DNA of 64,000 nt, from the NCBI RefSeq assembly GCF_900700375.1, contig NC_041717.1, positions 2,728,001 through 2,792,000 on the forward strand, read 5' to 3'. Position 1 is the stretch's first letter. Every line of letters begins with the position of its first letter. A program made the position numbers and the translations under genes. Of this stretch, positions 22,796-35,087 are shown in pieces. The stretch comes from Denticeps clupeoides (Eukaryota > Chordata > Actinopteri > Clupeiformes > Denticipitidae). Under the pieces are notes generated by a model. It ran no database searches. It was not told the DNA's origin and saw only the letters and a list, made by a program, of their open reading frames with translations.

Positions 22796-25700
22796 TCATT
22801 TGGGCTTTTTGACTTGAGGAACGTGTCTGTTCAGCCAAGTTTGCAGTAAATGCTGGTTCTTGTTCATCCATCGAATGTTCTCCTCTATGTTCTCATACGC
22901 TTGCTGAATGCATCTCATCTCTGAGCCTGTCTCCACACTGAGAGAGCCAAAGAACCCACTTACCTGAAACATGACATTTCATGAGCTTCAAACAACTCAG
23001 CAATACATATTCTGCTCAGCACAACTGAATTATGTACACTGACCTCCTCCAACATTTCGCTGGTAGAATACAGACTGGTCACTCCAACCACCATTTTACA
23101 AAGCGAGAATGAGCCAAGATCAAACCTAGAGAAAAGCAGATGTCAATCAAGCAAGTATGTATGAAACAAATATAAAACAATATCACAGAGCCACTCACTT
23201 CTTTATCAGCATGGGCCAGTTGGCTCTGAGGAAGTCCCATGCGTATTTATAACCCTTAGCATTCTTGCTCACTAATAATACAATATGTGGCAAGTCCTGT
23301 GTCTTCAAAATGCCACCTTCCAGACCCTGTTCCAATAGCCTGAGAGCAACAAGCAGCATGAATAAGAATTAGAAAATAGCTCTAATGAGAAATATAGAAC
23401 ATTCATGTGTTTTGAAGTGCTACTGTCTCTCTAATTATCTGTTGTGTTAATGGTTGATGTAACTGCAACTGCGAGCAGCCACTCATGCAGGGAAAGTTGA
23501 ACTTTTCTCAGGTAAGTACAGCAGTGGATCCACTATTCAGTTGAACAACGCATGATGTCACCGCACTGACAGTGAATGGGAAGCATCTGTTGATGGTCTA
23601 TGATGGTAGACTTGGCAGACGTACCATTTCAGCTTGTGAGTTAGTGGGCTGATGGAGAGTGCTGACTTGATGCGACTCTTCTGCGACGTGAACAAGGTCT
23701 GTTTGTACTTCTCCCACAGGAAGTCCCACCCCTCTGCTGTCCGGCCTCCAACAGCAAACACCGCCAAGCTCACGTCGCTAGGCAGACTGTGACACAAACA
23801 TTGAGGAAAATACCAAAAGAAAGTAGTAAGCTGATCAGATATGACCTCTGACCTCACGTTGCCATCAGAGTCCTTCCAGTTCTGGAAGAGGTCTCTGGCA
23901 GCGCTGACACAAGGTGGGTGGCCGCGTACACAGGCGAAGAGGAGGAGACTGCTCCTCATCATCCGCTGAGACACCGAGCCTTCATCACTCCACAACTGAT
24001 GATCGATAAGCTCCCTGAACAACTGGACGATGAATTCCTAGAATCCAGTTGAGACAACAGTTGTTAACCTTGCAGAAACCTTGTCTGTACGCTGGTGCTC
24101 TTATAAGCAATGTGTAAAATTCTTTACATTTCATGTAAAATGTTTAACTTTTATGTATTTTACAATGGACTGGAACACAGACCTTCATCTGGTTCTCCAG
24201 TTCCTGCATGTCTCTCTTCTCCATGAGTTTGTAGAGAGGAACTAGCTCACTGAAGCCCTGGGTGACAGGCATGATCTCAGTCTCTCTGGAGAGGTAGAGG
24301 GACAGGTCCAGGGCCTTGTCTAGAGGAACCTTCCCAACACTGAAAACAAGGAAGACAAATCACTGAGGGACCTACTGGGCCTGTCCAACCGTTCCTCTGC
24401 AATGTCCATCAAATTAAAGATGTACGAGACCCACCTGACCAGCTGGAAGATGTTGTTGATGAGACTGGCTCGGTCGTTGCTGCTCAGGAGGGTGTGGCTG
24501 TGCTGCAGGAGCTTAATGAGGTTGTCCCATCCGGAGCCCTCATAATGCACAATGTAGTACCCACTCATGTCCACATTAAACTTGATCCACTCCACTTCCT
24601 CCGGCAGGTACAACACATCTGGAAAATTAAAAAACAATGAAGAAAACTGAGCTGATAGTATCATTAATTATGGATATAATTAAGTACGTGATTAAATGCA
24701 TAAAATATACTTTTAAACATTGCTTCAGGGAAATTCTGGAACGTTCTTGTATTTGTATTTTGTCCTTACCTGTTGTGGTTTTCAGTAGAAAACGATGCAC
24801 AGTTTTGGATTTGCTGGTAATGTAAGATAAGGGAACCTGCCAGAGGAACCTTTAACAAGACAAGAACAACTCCCAATCATTATCAATAAAACAGAACAAT
24901 TTCTAAAAAGTTTCAATTTAAATGTCTAACATTGAAAAAGTCAGTTTCTCTGGTTCAATATTTAATTGTATTACATGCAGGAAATAACATTTAGTGCTGA
25001 ACAAGATTTCATTACATTGATGTTGTTCTAGTTCAGAATGTTGTGCAGCTTAAGAGGTGTGAGGGGAGTTTAATATTTGAAAGGGAATCATTCACTCTAC
25101 TCACTCTGAGTTTTGGGATGGATTGGCGCCCTTAAGGTAGCGCTTCTGACTCAGTCTGACCTCACGACCTCTGACCTCTACAGTGACCAGAGGAAAGCCT
25201 TCCTGCAGGGTCCAGGTATCCATCACAGCCTTCACATCAAGCTCATCCTTTGCATGCCATTTCTGTTTTTGAATAAGTAAATTTTTTACACGAATAAATA
25301 CTCAAATACCCATGTTTCTTCATCCTCTTGGGGTTTTCATATGTGTACAGACCTTTCTAATGCATTTAAGAGTAATTATTAATGTAGATACATTTTTGTT
25401 AACAATTTATTAATAATCAAATCAATCAATAGCTCACAGAAGCTCCAGACTTGGATTGGGCCTGGGAACAGGACCCATAATCTTTAAATCTGCTTTCATC
25501 CAAACCATCTGATGGGCAGAGCTGTCGCACACATACACAGTAAAAAAGATTAATAAAAGAGCATAACTGATCAATAGTCTTGTGTATAAAACTGAACCAG
25601 AATGAAATAATTAATTATCTAGGGTGGTACAAAGACGTCCAAACTCACATTATTCAAGCTTTCCCACAGGTCACTGTTCACTGTGTGCTGGTAACTGTAA

Positions 25701-27720
25701 TGTTTCAGATAGCGGACAATGCCAAATGTAAAAGCCTCTGGGGTCAGGAAGTCTCTAAGCATATGCAAAATGCAAGCTCCCTAAAGAAAGAGGAAGAGGG
25801 AATTATTTTTTCCCTCATGGAAAATAAAGCAGAGTGACAAAATGATGCATGTAGTGAAATAAAAGCACCTTGTCATATGAGACATCATCAAACATCTCCT
25901 CAATCTGGGAAGGGTTTTCTACCGGGGTGGACACTGGGTGGGAAGAGCCCAGACAGTCCACCTCCATTGCCATGAAACACTTTCCTAGGAAATAGTCCTC
26001 CTGTTTCAGGCAAAATGCAAACGTTCATCTAAACTACACACAGTACTGTGTAAAACTCACTTTTTATACTGAATGGTGATGAAGTGGTGAACTCACCACT
26101 TGCAGCTCGGGGTTGGTCATTTGGACAGATACAAACTCCATAAACTTGGCAAATCCTTCTTTCAGCCAGAGATCATCCCACCATTTCATGGTCACCAGGT
26201 TACCAAACCACTTAGGCACACAAAACTATTTTTAAAAGTGCTATTATTAATAATGCTTCTTGTTGTATCAAGCTTTTGATGAAACCCAACCTGGTGAGCT
26301 AATTCATGGGCAATGATCATGGTGATGCCCAGCTTGTCAGATGCAGAAGACATGTCATAGCTGAAGAGTAATGCTGTCTCCCTGTACGTTGTTAAACCCC
26401 AGTTTTCCATGGCACCGGCCTGAAAGTCTGGGATAGCCACAAGATCTAAATATGGAAGTTACAAATTAATTATATAATTTTCCTGGATTAAAGCCGTTTA
26501 ATCACCATGAACCACTTCCATGGCTATGTTTTTGTTAATGTTGCAAAATAATAGCAGAAGTAATAGAATTTAAGAGTAATGCACATTTTCCTTACCCAGT
26601 TTGGGGAGAGGGTATGGTATGTCAAAAAAATCCTCATAAAAGTCAAGGAGCTTCGCAGCAGCATCAAGCGCATACTCTGCCTGACCAATCTTCTCAGGCA
26701 CGGTGTAAACGGAAATCTGTAATAACCAGACAGGTCAGTGCTTGAAGCCATAAATTGATATGGCTCGTGAGTAAGAGTTGGTTCTAACCTTCACTCCATG
26801 CTGGCTGCTTTTGCTGATGGACAGAAAGTCAGACACAATGAAAGCCACCAAGTATGTGCTCATTTTAACACTGACATCAAATTGGTCCTCAAACAGGCCA
26901 TCAGACAGGTTCAGCGTCCTCAGCTGCACAGAGAAATTGAGAATGTGTTGTACATAAATCTTATTAAAGATTATGTGCTAAATAGATGGCGTACCTTGGG
27001 CATGTTAGAAAGAGCGATATGCTGACCCTCCCTCCGAATCCGAATGGAAAAGTTTGACTTGAAAGCAGGTTCATCGAAACAAGGGAAGGCTGCACGGGCA
27101 CTGGTTGGTTCAAACTGAGTACAGGCCAAATTCCTGACAACAGACAAACATTATCACAGCAATGAGCAGCCAATCATTGGGTGATGAAGAGAGAATGGAT
27201 AAGACAGAGTGTTGGCTTACCTGACTTCCCCCTTGCTCGTACGATACATGCTTTTGTAGAAACCATGGAAGCTCTCTGAGAGATTGGCAGCAAATTCCAT
27301 GTAAAGACTGTAGACATTTCCTGACTTCAGCACAGTGTGTTCAGTCAGGAGGGCAATCAGCTGGTACTCTGGATACTCCAGCAGCTGAAGGCTCCCGTTC
27401 ACACTGCCATCTGGATTCAGGAGCGCGGTCTTGGAGATCTGGAGGTCTTTACTGTGCATGACAATGACTTTGGTGTCTTGCTGCACTGACAACTTGATGC
27501 TCACTGCTCCTTTAAAAGCCAGTCTGGTCAAGTTGGGGTGGATGAGGAGGTCATAGTGCAGAGGCAGGATTGTGTTAGGGAGTCTCATGCTGTTCCATGG
27601 AAAAGTCTGTCCATTAGTGGACACTGGAGGGAGGTTTCCTCCATCTGTCTGCTTGCCTGCTGTCAAACACGCATACTGGAGAACAAGCAGCAGCGCAATG
27701 ATGGCTGTCAGTAGTGCCAT
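22796..27720 (-). CDS. erap1: Endoplasmic reticulum aminopeptidase 1
   Basis: An M1-family zinc aminopeptidase that trims peptides in the ER for MHC class I. Eighteen coding exons join in phase to 942 aa (human about 941): 27221-27720, 26995-27133, 26789-26923, 26596-26716, 26291-26445, 26097-26210, 25869-26000, 25649-25780, 25438-25521, 25105-25262, 24770-24849, 24435-24618, 24183-24339, 23853-24037, 23625-23786, 23199-23339, 23044-23125, 22796-22963. An N-terminal hydrophobic signal/anchor spans residues 3-20. GAMEN is at 309-313, the zinc site is H345-E346-x2-H349 with E368, and the transition-state tyrosine is Y430. The C-terminal helical domain is complete and the stop is TGA. The [12 protein letters not shown] and PFPWN-like start blocks favour ERAP1 over LNPEP or ANPEP. 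No damage was seen. Confidence 0.95.
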
Positions 27721-27844
27721 AGTCCAGAAGTTTCAACCAGTGCTGTAAACTTTTAATGAGGCGCCTGGAACCTGCTCCTTAAACGAAACAACCATTTATT
27801 TATTATTTATTGCCCAAAACTGTATGTTCACGATATGAAATACC

Positions 27845-28037
27845 CATTTACATTTACAGCATTTATCAGACGCCCTTATCCAGAGCGACTTACAATCAGT
27901 ATTTACAGGGACAGTCCCCCCCTGGAGCAACTTAGGGTTAAGTGTCCTGCTCAGGGACACAATGATAGTAAGTGGGATTTGAACCCGGGTATCCTGGTTC
28001 ACAGGCGAGTGTCTTACCCACTAAGCTACTATACCCA
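27845..28037 (-). mobile_element. tRNA-derived SINE (type A)
   Basis: The minus strand has a tRNA-like head with B box GGTTCAAATCC, a middle with GACTGTCCCTGTAA, and the fish SINE tail CGCTCTGGATAAGGGCGTCTGATAAATGC. Complete or nearly so. Confidence 0.85.
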
Positions 28038-28310
28038 AAAATATCCAACATAATACCGTGGTAGTCATGGTAGCAGAAAATAAATAATACACACCCACAA
28101 TAAATAGTGGACATCTAAAATAATTAGGTGCTGCATTCAACATAAAAACCTCAACCATAATTTGACAACTGGGTTGGAGCCTTAATCGTTGGGGATAGAT
28201 GGTCTGAGCAGCATCTAGATTCTGTGGAAGACCTGGACCTGGGATGTAGAATGGGAGACATAAAATATGTAAAAATCCTGTCGCATCATGAATCAGCATT
28301 GGCTGCATCA

Positions 28311-28499
28311 TTTACATTTACAGCATTTATCAGACGCTCTTATCCAGAGCGACTTACAATCAGTAGTTACAGGTACAGTCTCCCTGGAGCAACGTAGGGT
28401 TAAGTGTTTTGCTCAGGGACACAATGGTAGTAAGTGGGATTTGAACCTGGGTCTTCTGGTTCATAGATGAGTGTGTCACCCACTAGGCTACTACCACCC
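28311..28499 (-). mobile_element. tRNA-derived SINE (type A)
   Basis: A second copy of the same family in the same orientation, about 270 bases from the first, with head, B box and tail. Confidence 0.85.
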
Positions 28500-28699
28500 A
28501 AATTCATCACAATGACTTTGCATAGTCAAATCCTCTCCTTAAAGACACTAAGTTTGGTGTCGGGTAACATGGGGTCAACAGCCAGGAACCCACAGCCTAG
28601 AAGCCTGTAACTACTGTAATGCTACTTTAACAGTATAAATACAGGAAAACATAAAAAAGGTTCATAAATAAGACAGCTTAACTTACTACCTGAACTCAC

Positions 28700-28757
28700 C
28701 AGTGTATGAAGCAGATGTTGAACTGCCGTGTCAGGCTGCCAAAACCGAAAGTGAAAA
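28700..28757 (-). promoter_or_regulatory. erap1 noncoding first exon donor and ISRE
   Basis: On the minus strand a donor CACTG|GTGAGT ends a short candidate exon at 28,700, and a CAG acceptor just beyond 27,742 would join it to the coding exon. Just upstream, plus-strand 28,747-28,756 is GAAAGTGAAA, a perfect GAAANNGAAA interferon-stimulated response element. Mammalian ERAP1 is interferon-inducible, so this is a likely conserved control site. The start of transcription was not mapped. Confidence 0.6.
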
Positions 28758-29059
28758 TACCTGGGCAGCTGTGCATGCTGGGACAGATTTTAAAGCTGTA
28801 TGGTCAAATTTAAAATTTAGAGAAAACAGATAACAGTTTAGTAGATTTGTGTGACTGAGCTGACGTCCTTTACATACTGCCTGATATACCTAGTGCTGCA
28901 GGAGGATTGTATTTTGTCTATGCTGTGTGGACTATCATTGAATTATGCAATTATATATTTAGCAGGACTCCATGTTGCCAATAAATGGCATAAAAATAGT
29001 TTGGTGATACAGTATCTTAAGGCAAATGTAATCAACTCAAATTACATGGCACATGTTTC

Positions 29060-29083
29060 TGTGTGTGTGTGTGTGTGTGTGTT
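29060..29083. repeat. (GT)n microsatellite
   Basis: An uninterrupted GT run between the erap1 and naaladl1 starts. Confidence 0.9.
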
Positions 29084-29295
29084 TAGAGGAGAAAAGAATA
29101 AAGTCCACCTAACAAATTCATTAATGAATAAACTTTATGGTGCTCCTGCCCCACGATAAACTTGACTAATTTGGACATCATAAACCATCACGTTCACAAT
29201 CATATCTCACTGTCCTGCATGCCAGCACCATCCCTGTATCTTTATAGACAAGCTCTTGGGTGAGAAGACACTGTGATCTCATCGTCTGAAGCAGT

Positions 29296-32200
29296 ATGAA
29301 GAAGCTGCTATTGTTTGGGCTTGGCGGGTGTGCACTGTTTACGGTGGGCATTCTGATCGGACACTTCGCCATCCAGCAAAGCGACACAGACACAAGTCCT
29401 GTCTGGGTTCCAGAAATTTCCCAGGATGTGGACGAAAGCTTTATTGAGAAGTTTATTGCTGAGGTGGACAACATGGAGATCGAAAGAAATCTCAAGTAAG
29501 TCAGGATTGGGTGCATGGTGGATTTTAAATGAATTTATATAACATTTTAACTAATTTAAATAGGCTTTACTGCATCATTGTGAAATGGTTTAAAGTAGAA
29601 AAGGACCGAAAAACTTGCTGTTTTTGAACCTCAGAGAGTTGACTAAAGTTCCCCACATGGCCACAACTAAAGGGGATGAAGAGACAGTTCAGTATGTGCT
29701 GAAGAGGTGGCAGGATCCCACCAGTGGCCTGGACCAAGCCTGGAGAGAAGAGTATTTGGTGCATCTGTCTTTCCCAGACAAAAACCAGAAAAACAGTGTC
29801 AAAGTGGGTAGGTACTGATTAAGAAACAACCCAGAAATGTAATGGTACAAACTATTTTTTAACGAAAAGCTAGACTTTCCCACCTGGAAAAACTGAATAG
29901 TGGATGCTGCATCATTCTTCTAGAATGATCATTATCTGTCATGCCCAATATATCTTTCATTATCTGTCATGCCCCATATTTATTATTGTGGTGTGTGTGT
30001 GTGTTTAACATGATTTACTTTTTTGGAAAAGTTTTTCAGTGTTGATTAGTTGTATGATTAGTTATTGTGCTTTATGTTTTTTCTGGAGATGCCTTAATTT
30101 GATCAATATTCAGTTTTTTTTATTCTGTTAGTCAATTTAGACGCCACCCTGTTATTGGTGACTGAAAGGGAAAAGAATTATACGTCAGACCAGAACGACC
30201 CAGAGGTGGTCCAGCCATATGCGGCGTACAGTCCTGCTGGTCATGCCAAGGTGCCCAGCTTTGCAACACAGATTTTCACAAATATTTATGAAGCCATAAG
30301 TATATTCACTTTGTAACCCACTTACTACTGTATTACCTGCCCTTGAAATGTTACTATCGGCAAAACGATATTGATAGAAGTACATTGATTACCAGAAAAG
30401 ATGAGACTATGTGTTAAAAGTCTTATAAGACAGTGCCGTGACCTTTGAGGCCATGAAAGGCATCTTTAATCTTTAACATCTCTACAAAGCCGTAAAGTGT
30501 ATTCCCACACAGATACAGATAGATAAACAGCTATGAAGATATCATCCTGGACGTTTAGACTTGGTTTGTCACAAACAATGAAAGTACAATCATTTGTGTT
30601 ATTATCTCTGTTCACAGGGTAAACTCATTTATGCAAATCAGGGTAAAACTAGTGACTATGAGCACCTGAACAACACACTGAACCTCACAGGAACTATTGC
30701 TATTGTCCGATATGGTGGAGCTGGAAGAGGGGCCAAAGTAAGCTTCTTCGCATGAATACATGTACAGGTTGTAGTTATAGATTGCCGTCTTGATCCGCTA
30801 ACTTGCAACAATGTGATGCGCGGACCAGTTTCAGGAAATGCATAGTGACCTTTACAACATGACAATGTTCTCTTCTTATGCTGTAACCATAAGCAACAAT
30901 ATCATTAATAGAAGTAAATATTCCATTTACCTTTCACCTGTCACACAGGCCATCAATGCCGCTCCATTTGGAGTCATTGGGGTTTTAGTCTACACAGATC
31001 CTGGAGACATCAACGATGGCTTGATGTCGGACCTGAACGAGACATACCCGCACTCGTGGTACCTCCCGCCTTCAGGAGTTGAGAGAGGGTCCTACAACTC
31101 GCAATTTGGAGACTTGTTAACACCCTACTTAGCAGCTAAACGTAAAATAAATAAATACTTTCATTAAGTGAAATATAATACAACTCACAGTGTATATTAT
31201 AACCTTGATTGTATTGTTGCATCATATTACAAATGTTCTAAGGATATGTAGTGAGCAGGAAGTTACACTATTTTTATTTGCTTGTTTACAGAAGACACAT
31301 ACAGAATTCCAAAGGAAACCATTACAGGGCTTCCTCCGATTCCAACTCAACCAATAGGGTTTGAGGATGCTTTCAAGTTAATCTGGTCAGTTGTGTTGGT
31401 TGGGATTTGGGCTTCATGTCTGTGCTGGAAAAATAATGCCATGTATTTATGGTAGTGAGCTTGGAGGTGAACCATCTCCTGAATCCTGGCATGGAGGATT
31501 CAACTGTACATATAACGTGGGAGGTCCAGGGTTCAGGGCATCATCAATATTCAACAACAGGTTTGGACATACTATCTGCAGTTTCTTCAGACATGTAGAT
31601 GTACAATGTTCAAATTAGATAAATAACTAAAATGCACACAATTTCAGAGCCTTAACTGCTATAGTACATTTTTTCATAATAAACCCTGACTGTCATCCTC
31701 CTTCCAGTGATGTCAAGATGGACATTTACAACAAGGAAGAGCTTAAAAATTCTTCAAATGTAATGGGCGTAATCCGGGGGAGTGTGGAACCAGGTGAGCA
31801 GAAGAGGAGTTACCGTGTATGTGGCTGTTTCAGAGGTGTCTTTTTGGTATTTATGTCTGAGTGAAGTATCGATCCAGACAGGTATGTCATCTATGGAAAC
31901 CACCGGGACAGCTGGGTGCATGGAGCCATAGACCCCAGCAGTGGCACAGCGGTCATGCTGGAAATCACACGAGTTCTTGGAAAGATGGTGAAAGAGGGTG
32001 AGCAAAATGATAACCAGGAGTGTTTTTTTTTTTTTACTGTTTACTGAGGAGCAGATAAGTACATGGTTATCAATGGCTGTACTAACTGGTACTTCCTGTG
32101 CAAAAGGAAAATGGAGACCGCGCAGGTCCATCATCTTTGGAAGCTGGGGAGCTGAGGAGTTTGGGCTGATTGGATCTGCAGAATACACAGAGGTGATCAT

Positions 32201-34183
32201 GAAGATTGGCACTACATCTATAACAAGTGGTGTCACTGGGATTTGAATTGATCCAAATATTTTTTGTGCTGATAATTCTAGGAGTACTATACCAAGCTGT
32301 TTGAACGCAGTGTGGCCTACATTAACGTAGACATCTCAGTATTTGGTAGGTATGCATTTCATTGTATTTCCCAATTTCTCTTACAAAATTTGTGTTTGAG
32401 ATTGTAAGAAAAATAATGAAACGAGGCCAACTCAAAGACGTGTGTCTTTTTTTTCTACAGGAAATGCCACACTCCAGGCTTCTGGATCACCTTCGACCCA
32501 AAGTGTCCTTTTCACAGCTTCGAAACAGGTAAGTACAGAATAATCCCTTCTTCACAGTTTCAATAAAATATGCTGCCAAAGTAAATACGTTCTGTTTTTG
32601 TGCATAGGTAAAGACACCGGGACATAATTCAGCATCAGTCTATGACAACTGGCTGCAATATTTCAACAGAAGCAGTCCCACCTATGGTCTTATTCCAAAG
32701 TAGGTCCTGTGCTTGCTAAAATACACAGATTATTAGCATATAACCACCTTCTACCATTCTACCAAGAACACGATGGGAAGGTCAAAACACACTGCTGCCT
32801 GTGCAGAAGTTTCTAATAAAATTTCATCTTTATGATTTTTATTGCGCCTGTTCTGACTTTTTTGATTATTTATTTTGATGAACCATTGTGTCCTAATATA
32901 AATGTTTCCATTGCAAATTTACAGTGTAGGACACCTGACAGGGGCAGGAAGTGACTATGCTGCCTTTATTCACTTTCTGGGAATTACCTCAATGGACATA
33001 TCGTATACTTACGACAGGGTATGAAACACCTTCACTGTTTTCTACAATCAGTACATTCAAGTTCAGAGTCGTTTCTAACCGATATCTAATATTTTTATGT
33101 TTTCATAATGTTCTAAATTTTTTATCGTGTAGAGCAAAACCAAAGCACGTATCTACCCAGCTTATCACACAGCTTATGACACGTTTGACTATGCATCGAA
33201 GTTCATTGATCCAGGTCAGACTATCAAATGCTGTGCCATCTCAATCTGACAGGCAGTTTTTAGATTTCCTTGTTTCTCAACCCTCTCTCTCTCTTATGCT
33301 TCCATCCAGGATTCACCAGCCATCAAACAGTGGCGAGGACAGCTGGAAATGTGCTGCTGCGCTTAGCTGATAGCCTTTTGCTGCCCTTTAACTGCAGCGA
33401 TTATGCTGAGAGTCTTGAACAATATCTTCAAGTGGCACTGGACAATTTCCAAGAAGAGCTGTCTAAGCACGGCATCTCTATGGGTGAGCTGTGCCAGCAA
33501 CAGCATATCACCTGCGTCAGACTTAATACGGCGTCACTCTCAGGAGAGCGGTGTAATTAAAATCGTTTGCACGGAGGAACAGCCACTGTAGTCAACGTTA
33601 AATTTTTAAAGACATCACTGAGCACATTAACCAACAAGGTTACATGTGGAGATGGTATCAGGTCAAAATAGGAAGCCATTGTAGAACCATAGCACAGCTT
33701 CTAAATAACTAAACAATTTTTTTTTTATTGCAGATCCCTTAAAGAGTGCTGTTTTAAAATTTCGATTAGCAGCGACTAATCTGGACCGTGTGATTCATCA
33801 GTCTGACTTTGCAAAAGAAACGTGAGTCAGAACAATTTGTCTGCAAAGGCTGTCAAAGCAGCAGTGGTATAACAAAAGACATAAAAACATGTGTCCCTTT
33901 GGCTGCATGCGCCCCTAGTGGCTGGGTGAATTATATTTCTATAAAACAATAAGAAGTATATACAGTACAGGCCAAAAGGTTGGACACACCTTCTCATTCA
34001 ATGTGTTTTCTTTATTTTCATGACCATTTACGTTGGTAGATTCTCACTGAAGGCATCAAAACTATGAATGAACACATTGAATGAGAAGGTGTGTCCAAAC
34101 TTTTGGCCTTTACTGAATACTATGCATATATGCAAATAACCAGACATAATGGGAGCAGTTGAAAGTAGACAACATACTGTGTG

Positions 34184-34222
<39 letters not shown>

Positions 34223-35087
34223 ATAATATATACCTTTTCAAATAAAAATTCTCATGCAAAATGTGGCAGGTGGCCTATCATCATTGGTCAGTGGTTCAAC
34301 AGGGTAATCGCCTGGTGGAGGAGTGGATGTTGTGGTACCACCTGCCATGATGGTAGGAGCCTGAACAGTCTCTGTCTGGGATGTATGTGGTGATTTTGCT
34401 TCTTCACTCAGCCACCTCTTGGTATAGATGTCACCTCCAATGATCTTCCCGGAGCACCACACTTCACTTTGCAGAGCTTTGCGGCTGTAGGCGGTGCTGT
34501 TCCCATAGCAGGCTGTGATGCATCCTGTCAGTATGCTCTCAGGCTCATGACAAAACTTTTCAGTCTCCTGACAAAGATGCTGCTGGGCTTTTTTCACCAT
34601 AATGTTTATGTCGCTTTATATATGTCACACCTGTTTAAAATCATTTTCATTATCTTTTAATAGGCCTTATAAGATTCGCAGGATTAATGACCAACTCATG
34701 CTTCTTGACCGCGCTTTCTTGGATCCTATGGCATTCCCAGACAAATATGCATACAGGTATTAAAGAGACGCTTTAATCTAAATAACATGATAACACACTT
34801 CTCCACAGCTCCACTCTTGCCATGAACACACAAGCCCAATAAACATAGGCCGAGCATTCAGCTTTCATGTCAACTTCTCCTTACACTTTGACTGCGTTTG
34901 ATTTCATAGGCACGTGATTTGGGCATCAAGGTCCTCAGGACTGGCAACCTTCCCAGGGCTGGCAGATGCATTTGAGGGTGCCAAGAACTCTGGACTCAAA
35001 CAAGACTGGAGTAAAGCACACAAGCACCTGTCCATTGTGGCACAAGCCATCGCTGGAGCTGCCAGCACTTTAGAAGAAGTCATTTAA
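29296..35087 (+). CDS. naaladl1: N-acetylated alpha-linked acidic dipeptidase-like 1
   Basis: An M28-family zinc exopeptidase related to glutamate carboxypeptidase II, a type II membrane protein. Nineteen exons join in phase to 742 aa (human about 740): 29296-29495, 29635-29807, 30132-30250, 30618-30737, 30949-31141, 31292-31385, 31456-31560, 31708-31793, 31878-31997, 32107-32192, 32282-32345, 32461-32528, 32608-32699, 32925-33018, 33133-33214, 33310-33483, 33734-33821, 34664-34756, 34910-35087. The transmembrane anchor spans residues 5-25. Zinc and catalytic residues are H372, D382, E420/E421, D449 and H550 in [28 protein letters not shown] and [13 protein letters not shown] domain lies before them and a C-terminal dimerisation domain after. 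GHFAI after the anchor, [12 protein letters not shown] and the overall length favour NAALADL1. A candidate polyA signal ATTAAA lies at 35,416-35,421. Confidence 0.95.
33963..34115. mobile_element. Tc1-like MITE-sized element
   Basis: A TA-flanked 153-base element whose ends are inverted: CAGTACAGGCCAAAAGGTTG at the left and its complement (TTTTGGCCTTTACTG) at the right. The arms meet in the middle. It belongs to the family at 39,774-40,270 but has lost all internal sequence. It lies in naaladl1 intron 17. Confidence 0.85.
34181..34215. repeat. (CA)n microsatellite
   Basis: A CA run in naaladl1 intron 17. Confidence 0.9.

Larger units (their letters stand above)
27743..28699. other. erap1 5' intron with two SINE copies
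   Basis: Noncoding. Apart from the SINEs at 27,845-28,037 and 28,311-28,499, nothing recognisable was seen. Confidence 0.5.

Noticed and set aside
23853-23860. erap1 donor placed five bases earlier, at the GTGAGG after the glycine-asparagine codons
   Set aside because: That choice puts the next exon in the wrong frame with an immediate stop. The donor GTCAGA keeps phase and gives NVSLPSDV, as in the family.
26291-27720. ANPEP or LNPEP as the identity of the M1 peptidase
   Set aside because: The [12 protein letters not shown] block, the length of 942 aa and the sequence around GAMEN fit ERAP1 better, and there is no long cytoplasmic tail as in LNPEP.
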